Source: Pseudomonadota bacterium (lineage in GTDB: Bacteria; Pseudomonadota; Alphaproteobacteria; Kiloniellales; JACOMY01). From it: DNA of 64,000 nt. Shown here in pieces: positions 36,443 to 44,697 of this stretch. How positions within the stretch are numbered: position 1 is the first letter of the stretch; every line of letters begins with the position of its first letter. The notes beneath the pieces are model-generated. The model saw nothing but the letters and a program-made list of their open reading frames with translations, had not been told where the DNA came from and ran no database searches. The translations under genes were made by a program, and so were the position numbers. The stretch is from the NCBI GenBank assembly GCA_029781795.1, contig JAKOWB010000276.1, forward strand, positions 1 through 64,000, given 5' to 3'.

Positions 36443-37141
36443 ATGAGCAAGGTGCGCAAGCCGATGACGGCCAAGTCCAAGCAGCCCGCCGGGCGTGCCC
36501 CGGTGGCGGCGAAGCCGGCGCCGACGCGCACCCAGGACCCCGACGGCACCAAGCTGAACATCCTGGAGGTGGCGACCCGCGAATTCGCCGAGTACGGACT
36601 GGCCGGCGCGCGCATCGACGAGATCGCGGCCAAGACCAAGTCCAGCAAGCGCATGATCTACTACTACTTCGGCGACAAGGAGGGGCTCTACCTCAAGGTC
36701 CTGGAGCAGGCCTACGGCCGCGTGCGCGCGCTGGAGGCGACGCAGGACCTCGATCACCTGCCGCCGCGGGACGCGCTGCGCCGGCTGGTCGAGCTGACCT
36801 TCGACCACCACGCCACCCACGAGGATTTCATCCGCCTGGTGATGATCGAGAACATCCACCACGGCAGCTTCCTCAGCCAGTCGCGTACCATCCGCGAACT
36901 GAACAGCGCCGCCATCGACACCGTCGCCGGCATCTACAGGCGCGGGCTGGCCGAAGGCGCCTTCCGCCCCGGCCTCGACCCGCTGGACCTGCACTGGCAG
37001 ATCTCGGCGCTCTGCTTCTTCAACGTCTCCAACCGCGCCACCTTCTCCAAGATCTTCGGCCGCGACCTGGGGACCCGGCCGGCGCAGGCGCGCCTGAAGC
37101 GCATCGCCGTGGAGACGATCGAGCGCTACTGTACCGCCTGA
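36443..37141 (+). CDS. TetR-family transcriptional regulator
   Basis: A 232-residue regulator. A basic N-terminal tail (1-30) precedes the TetR HTH (about 36-82: ATREFAEYGLAGARIDEIA, then SSKRMIYYYFGDKEGLY). The C-terminal helical part should bind the effector, presumably a compound of the quinate/shikimate/protocatechuate route. ATG 36443 follows GGAAGGGCGAG; ATG 36401 lies inside the divergent -35 box and is unlikely. Three similar palindromic sites flank the neighbouring genes and are its probable operators. Confidence 0.88.
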   Translation: MSKVRKPMTAKSKQPAGRAPVAAKPAPTRTQDPDGTKLNILEVATREFAEYGLAGARIDEIAAKTKSSKRMIYYYFGDKEGLYLKVLEQAYGRVRALEATQDLDHLPPRDALRRLVELTFDHHATHEDFIRLVMIENIHHGSFLSQSRTIRELNSAAIDTVAGIYRRGLAEGAFRPGLDPLDLHWQISALCFFNVSNRATFSKIFGRDLGTRPAQARLKRIAVETIERYCTA

Positions 37142-37156
37142 CGCCCGCGCCGCCGC

Positions 37157-37204
37157 TTGACCGCGGCGCATCGTCTCCGCATATTGTACGAACTAGTCCG
37201 TTAC
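37157..37204 (+). promoter_or_regulatory. Promoter and TetR-type operator (site C) upstream of quiC
   Basis: TTGACC (37157-37162) and CATATT (37180-37185) are 17 bases apart. Immediately after, ACGAACTAGTCCGT (37188-37201) is a near-perfect palindrome (six of seven pairs) covering the likely transcription start. It is the best of the three related sites. Confidence 0.7.
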
Positions 37205-37220
37205 GTGACGGGAGGCGACC

Positions 37221-39083
37221 TTGCTGCGCACCAGCATCGCGACGGTGTCGCTCTCCGGCGACCTGGACGGCAAGCTGACCGCCATCGCCGCCGCCGGCTT
37301 CGACGGGGTCGAGATCTTCGAGAACGACTTCCTGGCCTATCCCGCCGGCGCCGCCGAGGTAGGCCGCATGGTCCGCGATGCTGGGCTCGAGGTCGTGGTC
37401 TTCCAGCCGTTCCGCGACTTCGAAGGCCTGCCCGACCCGCAGCGCAGCCGCGCCTTCGACCGTGCCGAGCGCAAGTTCGACGTGATGCAGGCGCTGGGCA
37501 CCGACCTCATGCTGGTCTGCTCCAACGTCTCGCCGGCCGCGCTGGGCGGCATCGACCGCGCCGCCGCCGACTTCCGCGAGCTGGGCGAGCGCGCGGCGCG
37601 CCGGGGCCTGCGTATCGCCTACGAGGCGCTGGCCTGGGGCCGCCACGTCAGCGTCCACCGCGATGCCTGGGAGGTGGTGCGCCGCGCCGACCACCCCGCC
37701 GTGGGACTGGTGCTGGACTCCTTCCACACCCTGGCGCGCGGCCTGGACCCGGACACGATCCGCTCCATCCCCGGCGACCGCATCTTCCTGGTGCAGGTGG
37801 CCGACGCGCCGCTGCTGCAGATGGACTATCTCTCCTGGAGCCGGCACTTCCGCTGCATGCCGGGCCAGGGCGGCCTGCCGGTCGACCGCTTCCTCGGCGC
37901 TGTCGCCGCCACCGGATACCAGGGCTTCCTCTCGCTCGAGGTCTTCAACGACCTGTTCCGCGCCGGCTCGGCCCGGCAGGTTGCCACCGACGGGCGGCGC
38001 TCGCTGCTGGCCGCCGCCGACCGCATCGCCGGCGAGCGCCTGCTGCCGCCGCGCGTCCAACCGCAGGGCCTCGAGTTCGTCGAGTTCGCCGCCGACGAAG
38101 AGAGCGGCGCCGAGCTCGGCCGCCTCTTCGCCGCGCTCGGCTTCGCCCGCGCCGGGCGGCACCTGAGCAAGGAAGTCGAGTGGTGGCGCCAGGGCGCCAT
38201 CAACCTGGTCATCAACTGCGAGCGCGAGGGCTTCGCCCACGCCTTCTACATCACCCACGGGCCCGGCGTCTGCGCGCTGGGCCTCAAGGTGCCGGACGCG
38301 GGCGCCGCGATGGCCCGCGCCCGCGCCCTGCTGGCCGACGAGTTCCACCAGGCCGTGCCGCCCGGCCAGCTCGAGGTGCCGGCGATCCGCGGCCTCGGCG
38401 GCAGCCTGGTCTATTTCCTCGACGCCGGCAGCGCGCTGGCCGCGGTCTGGGAACGCGAGTTCCGCGCGGTTCCGCAGGACAGCGCCTTCTCGGGCGACGC
38501 CGGCCTGACGGGGCACGATCACCTGGTGCAGTCGATGGACCAGGGCGAGATGCCGACCTGGCTGCTCTACTACACCACGCTCTTCGCGCTCGACCGTACG
38601 CCCGAGCTCGACATCGCCGATCCTGGCGGGCTGATCCGCAGCCAGGTGGTGCAGGCGGCGGACGGCGCGCTGCGCATCGCGCTGAACGGCACGCGGAGCC
38701 AGCGCACCCTTTCCGGCCGCTTCCTGGCCGAGTTCTTCGGCGCCGGCGTGCAGCACCTGGCCTTCGCCAGCCGCGACATCTTCGCCACGGCCACCCGCCT
38801 CAGGGCCGCTGGCGTCGCGCTGCTGGAGATCCCGGAGAACTACTACGACGACCTGGAGGCGCGCCTCGGACTGGAGCCGGACTTCCTGGAGAGCCTGCGG
38901 CGCAACGGCCTGCTCTACGACCGCGACGAGGGCGGCGCGTTCCTGCAGCTCTACACCCTGCCCTTCGCCGGCCGCTTCTTCTTTGAGATCGTCGAGCGGC
39001 GCGGCGCCTATGGCGGCTTCGGCGCGGCCAACGCGGCGGTACGCCTGGCCATGCAGTCGCGCAGCGTCGAGGCGCTGCGCTGA
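37221..39083 (+). CDS. quiC: 3-Dehydroshikimate dehydratase, QuiC type (TIM barrel fused to HPPD-like domain)
   Basis: Converts 3-dehydroshikimate to protocatechuate. The 620-residue fusion has an N-terminal xylose-isomerase-like barrel (1-275) with metal ligands E135, D166, Q192 and E240, one off the positions I recall for Pseudomonas QuiC1. The C-terminal VOC/4-hydroxyphenylpyruvate-dioxygenase-like domain (about 285-620) has H434, H512 and E589 as a 2-His-1-Glu triad. The start is TTG 37221, with a GGGAGG site. It is preceded by a promoter with a TetR-type operator. No ring-cleavage gene for protocatechuate is present in the window. Confidence 0.9.
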   Translation: MLRTSIATVSLSGDLDGKLTAIAAAGFDGVEIFENDFLAYPAGAAEVGRMVRDAGLEVVVFQPFRDFEGLPDPQRSRAFDRAERKFDVMQALGTDLMLVCSNVSPAALGGIDRAAADFRELGERAARRGLRIAYEALAWGRHVSVHRDAWEVVRRADHPAVGLVLDSFHTLARGLDPDTIRSIPGDRIFLVQVADAPLLQMDYLSWSRHFRCMPGQGGLPVDRFLGAVAATGYQGFLSLEVFNDLFRAGSARQVATDGRRSLLAAADRIAGERLLPPRVQPQGLEFVEFAADEESGAELGRLFAALGFARAGRHLSKEVEWWRQGAINLVINCEREGFAHAFYITHGPGVCALGLKVPDAGAAMARARALLADEFHQAVPPGQLEVPAIRGLGGSLVYFLDAGSALAAVWEREFRAVPQDSAFSGDAGLTGHDHLVQSMDQGEMPTWLLYYTTLFALDRTPELDIADPGGLIRSQVVQAADGALRIALNGTRSQRTLSGRFLAEFFGAGVQHLAFASRDIFATATRLRAAGVALLEIPENYYDDLEARLGLEPDFLESLRRNGLLYDRDEGGAFLQLYTLPFAGRFFFEIVERRGAYGGFGAANAAVRLAMQSRSVEALR

Positions 39084-39087
39084 CGGG

Positions 39088-40392
39088 CTAGTGCGAGGCC
39101 ATCTCGGCCGGCAGCCAGGTGGCGATGCCGGGCAGCAGCATCAGCAGGCAGACAGCCAGCACCAGCAGCAGGAAGAAAGGAAAGGCGGCGCGGGCGATGG
39201 TGCCCAGCCCCTGCCCGGTCAGGCCCTGCAGCACGAAGAGGTTGAAGCCCACCGGCGGGGTGATCTGCGCCATCTCGACCACCAGCACCAGGTAGACGCC
39301 GAACCAGATGGAATCGATGCCGGCCTCGCGCACCATCGGCAGGATCACCGCCGTGGTCAGCACCACGATCGAGATGCCGTCGAGGAAGCAGCCGAGCAGG
39401 ATGAAGAACAGCGTCAGCGCCGCCAGCAGGACATAGGGCGAGAGCTGCATCTCCTTGATCCAGATCGCCAGGTGGCGCGGGATGCCGGTATAGCCCATGG
39501 CGGCGGTGAGGTAGGCCGCGCCGGCCAGGATGAAGGCGATCATGCAGGAGGTGCGCGCCGCCGCCAGCAGCCCGTCGCGGAAGCTCGCCCAGGTGAGGTC
39601 CCCGGCCAGCCTGGTCAGCAGCAGCGCGCCGGCCACACCCACTGCCGCCGCATCAGTCGGGCTGGCGATGCCGCCGTAGATCGTGCCGATCACCAGCAGG
39701 ATCAGCAGCACCACCGGCAGCAGCCGCCCCAGCGCGCGCAGCTTGGCGCGGAAGGGCACCGGCGGCTCGGCCGGCGGCACCTTGCCGGGGTGCAGCAGCG
39801 ACCAGAGGGCGATGAACCCCATGAAGAGCGCCATGACCAGCAGGCCGGGCAGCACGCCGGCGACGAAGAGCCGGGCGATGGATTCCTCCGCCGCCACGCC
39901 ATAGACGATCATGATGATCGAAGGCGGGATCAGCAGGCCGAGCGTGCCGGAGCCGGCGATCGAGCCCAGGATCATGCGCTGGTCGTAGCCGCGGCGCTGC
40001 AGTTCCGGGATGGCGATCTTGCCGATCGTGGCGCAGGTCGCCGCCGAGGAGCCGGAGACCGCGGCGAAGAGGCCGCAGCCCAGCACGTTGGTGTGCAGCA
40101 GGCGCCCCGGCAGGCGCCTGAGCCACGGCGAGAGGCCGCTGAAGAGGTCGCCGGAGAGGCGCGAGCGGAAGAGGATCTCGCCCATCCAGATGAAGAGCGG
40201 CAGCGCCACCAGGGTCCACTCGGCCTGGCCGCTCCAGACCGTCGAGGCGAGGATCGAACCGGCGGGGCGCGAGGTGAAGAAGGCGATGCCGACATAGCCG
40301 ACGCCGACCAGCGAGACCGCGACCCAGAGACCGCTGCCGAGCAGCAGGAGCAGCAGCGCCAGCAGGGTCAGCGCGGTGAGCAGGTCGTCCAC
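39088..40392 (-). CDS. dctM: TRAP transporter large permease (DctM), system 2
   Basis: A 434-residue polytopic permease with FAAVSGSSAATCATIGKIAIPE, LLIPPSIIMIVYGVAAEES and AQITPPVGFNLFVLQGLTG, all DctM family markers. The start is GTG 40392, one base after the dctQ stop. It is convergent with quiC (four bases between stops). The substrate is not evident; closeness to quiC suggests an aromatic or alicyclic acid. Confidence 0.9.
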   Translation of the reverse strand: MDDLLTALTLLALLLLLLGSGLWVAVSLVGVGYVGIAFFTSRPAGSILASTVWSGQAEWTLVALPLFIWMGEILFRSRLSGDLFSGLSPWLRRLPGRLLHTNVLGCGLFAAVSGSSAATCATIGKIAIPELQRRGYDQRMILGSIAGSGTLGLLIPPSIIMIVYGVAAEESIARLFVAGVLPGLLVMALFMGFIALWSLLHPGKVPPAEPPVPFRAKLRALGRLLPVVLLILLVIGTIYGGIASPTDAAAVGVAGALLLTRLAGDLTWASFRDGLLAAARTSCMIAFILAGAAYLTAAMGYTGIPRHLAIWIKEMQLSPYVLLAALTLFFILLGCFLDGISIVVLTTAVILPMVREAGIDSIWFGVYLVLVVEMAQITPPVGFNLFVLQGLTGQGLGTIARAAFPFFLLLVLAVCLLMLLPGIATWLPAEMASH

Positions 40393-40393
40393 G

Positions 40394-40969
40394 TCAGAGT
40401 TCCTCGCCCGCGCGCTCGAGCAGCGCCTGCTCCGCCGCCTGCTCGGCCAACTGATAGGCCGTGGGCCGGCGGCCGAGCGCGGTGGCCCATTCGTCGGCCA
40501 CCGCCACGGCGAAGACCAGCGTGCCCAGGGCCATCACCGCCTGCGGAATCCACAAGGGGATGGCCAGCAGGCCGGTCGAGACGTCGCCGAAGCGGAAGGA
40601 GCCCCAGGCGAGCTTGCCGAAGAACCAGGTGAAGCCCGCGGCGACGGCGAAGGCGATGGTCAGGCAGGCCAGTTCGGCGATCCGCCGCCCGCCGAGGGGC
40701 AGGCGCCGCAGCAGCATGTTGACGCGGATGTGCGCGCCGGCGCGGAAGGAGCCGGCCAGCGCCAGGAAGGAGGCGGCCGCCATCAGGTAGCCGGCGATCT
40801 CGGCATAGGACGGGATCAGCAGGCCGAGCGGCACGGCGCCCGAGAGCTGCATCACCCGGTCGATCAGGTTGAAGGCCACCTGGACCAGCACGATGAGCAG
40901 GATCACCACCAGCGCCAGGGCGGCGGCGATCAGGGCAGCACGATAGAGCCGGTCGAGAAAACGCCGCAT
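40394..40969 (-). CDS. dctQ: TRAP transporter small permease (DctQ), system 2
   Basis: A 191-residue four-TM protein with SYAEIAGYLMAAASFLALAGSFRAGAHIRV in DctQ style (here shown in part: the core is AGYLMAAASFLAL). ATG 40969 is used. TTG 40993 in the same frame lies inside the stem of a strong hairpin, so it is a poor start. The C-terminal tail is Ala/Glu-rich. Confidence 0.85.
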   Translation of the reverse strand: MRRFLDRLYRAALIAAALALVVILLIVLVQVAFNLIDRVMQLSGAVPLGLLIPSYAEIAGYLMAAASFLALAGSFRAGAHIRVNMLLRRLPLGGRRIAELACLTIAFAVAAGFTWFFGKLAWGSFRFGDVSTGLLAIPLWIPQAVMALGTLVFAVAVADEWATALGRRPTAYQLAEQAAEQALLERAGEEL

Positions 40970-40978
40970 CGGGCGGTC

Positions 40979-41011
40979 GGGGCCGGCCGGCAAGTCCTGC
41001 CGGCCGGCCCC
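40979..41011 (-). other. Intercistronic hairpin between dctP and dctQ, system 2
   Basis: A perfect 14-base GC stem (40979-40992 with 40998-41011) and a five-base AGTCC loop. It fills the 49-base gap between dctP and dctQ. There is no T tail, so it fits an mRNA-stabilising or partial-attenuation element that sets binding protein above permease. This role is inferred. Confidence 0.6.
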
Positions 41012-41018
41012 CGCGCAC

Positions 41019-41993
41019 TTACATCTTGTAGGCGTCGAGGATGGCCTGACCGGGGCCGCCGGCCTTCTCCTGCCACTCCTGCGTCATGGTCTCGCCGATC
41101 TTCTTCAGGCCGGCCTTCAGGGCGTCGCTCGGCGGCAGCACCTGCACGCCGTTGTCGGCCAGGGTCTTCAGCTGGGTGGCGTTCTCCTCCTGGCTCATCT
41201 TCCAGCCGCGCTCCTCGGCCGCCTTGGCGGTGGCCAGCAGGGCGTCGCGCTGGCCCTGGTCCAGGGCGTCGAAGACCTCCTTGTTCATCACCACCACGTT
41301 CTTCGGCAGCCAGGCCTGGGTGTCGTAGTAGTACTTCAGGAAGTCCCAGACCTTCGAGTTCACGCCGGTGGAGGAGGAGGTGATCATGGCTTCGACCCGC
41401 CCGGTGGCGAAGGCCTGGGCGATGTCAGCCGCCTCGATCTGCGTCGGCACCGCGCCGGCGAGCTGCGCCAGCCGCTCGGTGGCGGCGTTGTAGCTGCGGA
41501 ACTTCAGGCCGGCCAGGTCCTCGACCTTGGTGATCTCCTTGTTGGCGTAGATGCCCTGCGGCGGCCAGGCCACGGCATAGAGCAGCACCAGGTTCTGCTC
41601 GGCCAGCAGCGCGGCGACCTGCTCGCGCGAGGCCTGGTAGAGCTTCCAGGCGTCCTCGTAGCCGGTGGCCAGGAAGGGCACCGAGTCGACGCCGAAGACC
41701 GGGTTCTCGTTCGAGATCGAGGAGAGCAGGAACTCGCCGATCTGCACCTGGCCGCTGCGCACAGCGTTCTTGATCTCGGGGTGCTTCACCAGCGAGCCGT
41801 TGGGATGCACCGTGATGTCGATGCCACCATTGGTCGCCGCCTTCAGCTCTTCGGCGAAGGTGATGATGTTGCGGGTGTGGAAATTGCCTTCGGCGTAGGG
41901 CGTCGGCATGTCCCAGCTGTCCGCCAGGGCGGCGGAGGCGTAGCCGAGGCTGGCCGTGACGGCGGCGGCCGCGAGAATCCTGCTCAAGATCAT
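41019..41993 (-). CDS. dctP: TRAP transporter substrate-binding protein (DctP), system 2
   Basis: A 324-residue periplasmic binding protein. Signal peptide about 1-24 (ending ALA-DSW). Mature motifs: VHPNGSLVKHPEIKNAVRSGQVQIGE, LKFRSYNAATERLAQLAGAVP and FATGRVEAMITSS, as in DctP proteins for organic acids. ATG 41993 has an AAGGAGGT site. No TetR-type operator was found upstream, unlike system 1. Confidence 0.9.
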   Translation of the reverse strand: MILSRILAAAAVTASLGYASAALADSWDMPTPYAEGNFHTRNIITFAEELKAATNGGIDITVHPNGSLVKHPEIKNAVRSGQVQIGEFLLSSISNENPVFGVDSVPFLATGYEDAWKLYQASREQVAALLAEQNLVLLYAVAWPPQGIYANKEITKVEDLAGLKFRSYNAATERLAQLAGAVPTQIEAADIAQAFATGRVEAMITSSSTGVNSKVWDFLKYYYDTQAWLPKNVVVMNKEVFDALDQGQRDALLATAKAAEERGWKMSQEENATQLKTLADNGVQVLPPSDALKAGLKKIGETMTQEWQEKAGGPGQAILDAYKM

Positions 41994-42096
41994 TCCAGGG
42001 ACCTCCTTGTTCAGAGCGCTTCGTTGTCGCATTGAAGGCAGCGAGCCTAGCCCGGCGCCGACAGGGTCCACAACGCCGCTCTGCCAGCCGACGTGG

Positions 42097-43131
42097 TCAG
42101 AGCCGCAAGACCCCGCCGATCGCCAGGAAGACGATCCGGTCCGGCGCGATGCCCTGGCTCGCCGCCACTCGCGCCAGCATGGCACGCATCTCGCCGGGGT
42201 CTTCGCCGCCCAGCGGATAGGTTCCCCAGTGCACCATCAGGGCACGCCTCGCCCCCAGGTCGAGGAAGGCCCGCACCACCTGTGGCGGCGCCATGTGCAT
42301 ACCCGCGTCGGAACCGCTCGGCTCGTAGCCGCCGAGATTGAAGACCACCAGGTCGATGCCCGGCCCGCCGCGGCCGATGCTGGTGAAATGGGGGCCGTAT
42401 CCGCTGTCGCCCGCCAGATAGACGCGGCGCCCGCCCGCCTCGAGCATCCAGGAGCCCCAGAGGGAGCGATCGCGGTCGAACAGGCCGCGACCCGATTCGT
42501 GCTGGGACGGCAGCAGCGTGGCGGTGACGCCACCCAGCCGGACACTGTCGCCCCAGTCGAGCGCCCTGGTCGCACAGTCCAGGCCCTCGCCGTCGTCGAG
42601 TCCCAGAGGCACCAGGCAGGCGGCGCCCGCCGCGGCGACCGCGTTCACCGTGTCCGGCTCGAAGTGGTCGTAGTGGTCGTGGGTCAGCAGGATCGCCGCA
42701 ACGTCAGCGAGGTCCGCAGGCGTCACCGGCGGCGCGCTGAGGCGCGGCGGGCCAAGCGGCGGGATGGGCGTCAGCTCGGCGCCGAACACGGGATCGAGGA
42801 GCACCACCGTGCCGGCCAGACGCAGGCGCACCGTGCCGTGGCCCAGCCACTGCACGGCGTCCGCTTCCCCGCTCGCCGCCCAGGCGGCGCGCGCCTCGTC
42901 CCCTGTCAGCGCCGGCGCCACGCCGGCCGTGTCGTCCGCGAACGCCAGGCGCAGGCGATCGAGCAGGAAGGGCAGCGGAGCCTCGCCGGTGACGCCGGTC
43001 TCATTGGCAAAGCCGGCCACGCGATGATGGGCCGGGGTGCCGGGCTGATGCTGGCCAACCTGCGCGCAGCCGGCGCAAAGCACCGCCAGCAGAAGGGCCC
43101 TTCCCGCCCGCCGTACACCCGCACTCGCCAT
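42097..43131 (-). CDS. MBL-fold lipoprotein hydrolase (NAPE-PLD/RomA-like)
   Basis: A 344-residue protein. The N-terminal signal ends with a lipobox-like LCAGC (Cys22). The metallo-beta-lactamase core shows GHGTVRLRLAG, the zinc motif HDHYDH (151-156), an acidic LAGDSGYGPHF and a final HWGTYPLG. This order is that of NAPE-phospholipase-D-like and RomA-like hydrolases, which act on phospholipids or phosphate esters; the exact substrate is unknown. A GAGGT site precedes ATG 43131. Confidence 0.82.
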   Translation of the reverse strand: MASAGVRRAGRALLLAVLCAGCAQVGQHQPGTPAHHRVAGFANETGVTGEAPLPFLLDRLRLAFADDTAGVAPALTGDEARAAWAASGEADAVQWLGHGTVRLRLAGTVVLLDPVFGAELTPIPPLGPPRLSAPPVTPADLADVAAILLTHDHYDHFEPDTVNAVAAAGAACLVPLGLDDGEGLDCATRALDWGDSVRLGGVTATLLPSQHESGRGLFDRDRSLWGSWMLEAGGRRVYLAGDSGYGPHFTSIGRGGPGIDLVVFNLGGYEPSGSDAGMHMAPPQVVRAFLDLGARRALMVHWGTYPLGGEDPGEMRAMLARVAASQGIAPDRIVFLAIGGVLRL

Positions 43132-43276
43132 CGATCCGACCTCGCTGGCCGACGGAGCGCCGCGGCGGCAGGACCCGGCGGGATCGCCCGCTTGCCCTGC
43201 GGCGGCAAGCCTCTATATCGTGACCGACCAAGGCATGAAAAGCCGCTTGAGCGATCATCAACCAGGGGAAACGGCC

Positions 43277-43414
43277 ATGAAAGTCTTCGCGCTGTCTGCG
43301 CTCGTCGCCATCGTCCTGGCGATCGGGACCTACTTCGTGCTGTCGGGCATGCAGGAATCGTCCCGCATGGCCTACGCCACCGATTCCGTCCGCCTGGACA
43401 GCGCCACCAACTAG
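43277..43414 (+). CDS. Very small membrane protein (45 residues)
   Basis: One TM helix (about residues 3-24, SALVAIVLAIGTYFVL) followed by a short polar tail with YATDSVRLD. ATG 43277 has an AGGGGAAA site at good spacing. The layout (TM helix, short linker, Tyr-x-x-x-Ser-x-Arg tail) recalls tiny proteins common in alphaproteobacteria whose tails end around STRVGDPG; function unknown. The stop is eight bases before the start of a gene without a standard start codon, which may depend on translation of this one. Confidence 0.6.
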   Translation: MKVFALSALVAIVLAIGTYFVLSGMQESSRMAYATDSVRLDSATN

Positions 43415-43422
43415 GCGCGCCG

Positions 43423-44697
43423 CTGCGATCCCTGCTGGCCGCGCTGCTGCTCTGCTGTCTCGCCGCCGCGGCGGCGGGGCAGGAGTTGCGCGGCCACGGC
43501 GGACCGGTGCGCGGCATCGCCGTCTCGCCCGATGGCGCGACGGCCATGACGGTTTCCTTCGACCAGTCGGCGATCCGCTGGACCCTCGCCACCGCCACGG
43601 CCGAGGCCGTGCTGCGTGGCCACGAGGGTGCGGTGAACGCGGTCGTCGCGCTGCCCGACGGCGGCTTCGCCACCGCCGGCGACGATGGCCGCATCCTCCT
43701 CTGGCCGCCCGGCAGCCGTGCCCCTGCCCTGGCCATCCAGGCCGGGGCGGCGCCGATCGCCGCCCTGGCGCTGGCGCCCGACGGCACGCTGCTGGCAGCG
43801 GCCGGCTGGGATGGCAGCATCCGGCTCTGGTCGATGGACGGCGCCGCCCGAGGCGAGCGGCTGGGCCACCAGGGCCCGGTCAGCGACGTCGCCTTCCGGC
43901 CCGATGGCACACTGGCCTCCACCGGCGCCGATGCCACGCTGCGGCTCTGGCCGAGCGACGGGAGTGCGCCGACCGTGCTGCGGTTCGACACGCCGCTGCA
44001 CCACGTCAGGGTGGCGCCGGACGGGCAGATGGTGGTGGCCGGCGCCGACGGCACCCTGCGCTTCCTCGACGCCGCGGGGCAGGAGCAGGGTCGGCTTGAG
44101 GTGGCGCCGACCCCGGTGATCGCGCTGGCGCTCGCGCCCGACGGCAGCCGCCTCGCGGCCGGCGGCGTGCGCGGCAGCGTCTCGCTGGTCGAGCTGGCGA
44201 CGCGGCGGATCACGGCCAGTCTGGTCGGGCCCGGCGTGCCGGTCTGGTCGCTCGCCTTCACGCCCGACGGCAAGGAGATCCTGACCGGCGGCGCCGACCG
44301 CCTGGTGCGCCGCTGGGACGCGGCCAGCGGCGCGCCGATCGGACCCAACCCGCCGCCGGTCGGCGAGGACCCGCTGGCCGCCTTCGCCGGCGAACGCGGG
44401 GCCGAGGTCTTCCGCGCCTGCGCCGCCTGCCACACCCTGACCGCCGACGGCGGCAACCGCGCCGGCCCGACGCTGCACGGCCTCTTCGGCCGGCGCATCG
44501 CCAGCGTGCCGGACTACCCCTACTCGCCCGGCCTGAAGGAGCTCGACATCGTCTGGAACGCCGAGACCCTGACGCAGCTCTTCACGCTGGGGCCGATGCG
44601 CTACACCCCCGGCACCAAGATGCCCGAGCAGACCATCGGCACGGCCGAGGACCTGGCGGCCTTGATCGAGTTCCTGAGGCGGGCGACGGCGGACTAG
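43423..44697 (+). CDS. Periplasmic WD40 beta-propeller fused to cytochrome c
   Basis: A 424-residue exported protein. The signal peptide runs through SLLAALLLCCLAAAAAG. Residues about 25-310 form a WD40 propeller (repeats of the type AVSPDGATAMTVSFD, ALAPDGTLLAAAGWDGSIRLW). The C-terminal domain is a class I cytochrome c with CAACH (C333, C336, H337) and axial Met400 in KMPEQ. No ATG, GTG or TTG exists in frame near the signal peptide. CTG 43423, just after the stop of the tiny upstream gene, is the only sensible start. It probably carries electrons in the periplasm; the partner is unknown, but formate dehydrogenase genes follow. Confidence 0.75.
   Translation: MRSLLAALLLCCLAAAAAGQELRGHGGPVRGIAVSPDGATAMTVSFDQSAIRWTLATATAEAVLRGHEGAVNAVVALPDGGFATAGDDGRILLWPPGSRAPALAIQAGAAPIAALALAPDGTLLAAAGWDGSIRLWSMDGAARGERLGHQGPVSDVAFRPDGTLASTGADATLRLWPSDGSAPTVLRFDTPLHHVRVAPDGQMVVAGADGTLRFLDAAGQEQGRLEVAPTPVIALALAPDGSRLAAGGVRGSVSLVELATRRITASLVGPGVPVWSLAFTPDGKEILTGGADRLVRRWDAASGAPIGPNPPPVGEDPLAAFAGERGAEVFRACAACHTLTADGGNRAGPTLHGLFGRRIASVPDYPYSPGLKELDIVWNAETLTQLFTLGPMRYTPGTKMPEQTIGTAEDLAALIEFLRRATAD

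Noticed and set aside
40979-41011. Full terminator separating dctP from dctQM in TRAP system 2
   Set aside because: No T tail, and dctQM have no other visible promoter; more likely an mRNA-stabilising hairpin.
41956-43422. Long 5' extension of the WD40-cytochrome c frame
   Set aside because: The extension crosses the antisense of a good hydrolase gene and has no protein features; a signal peptide begins right at 43423.
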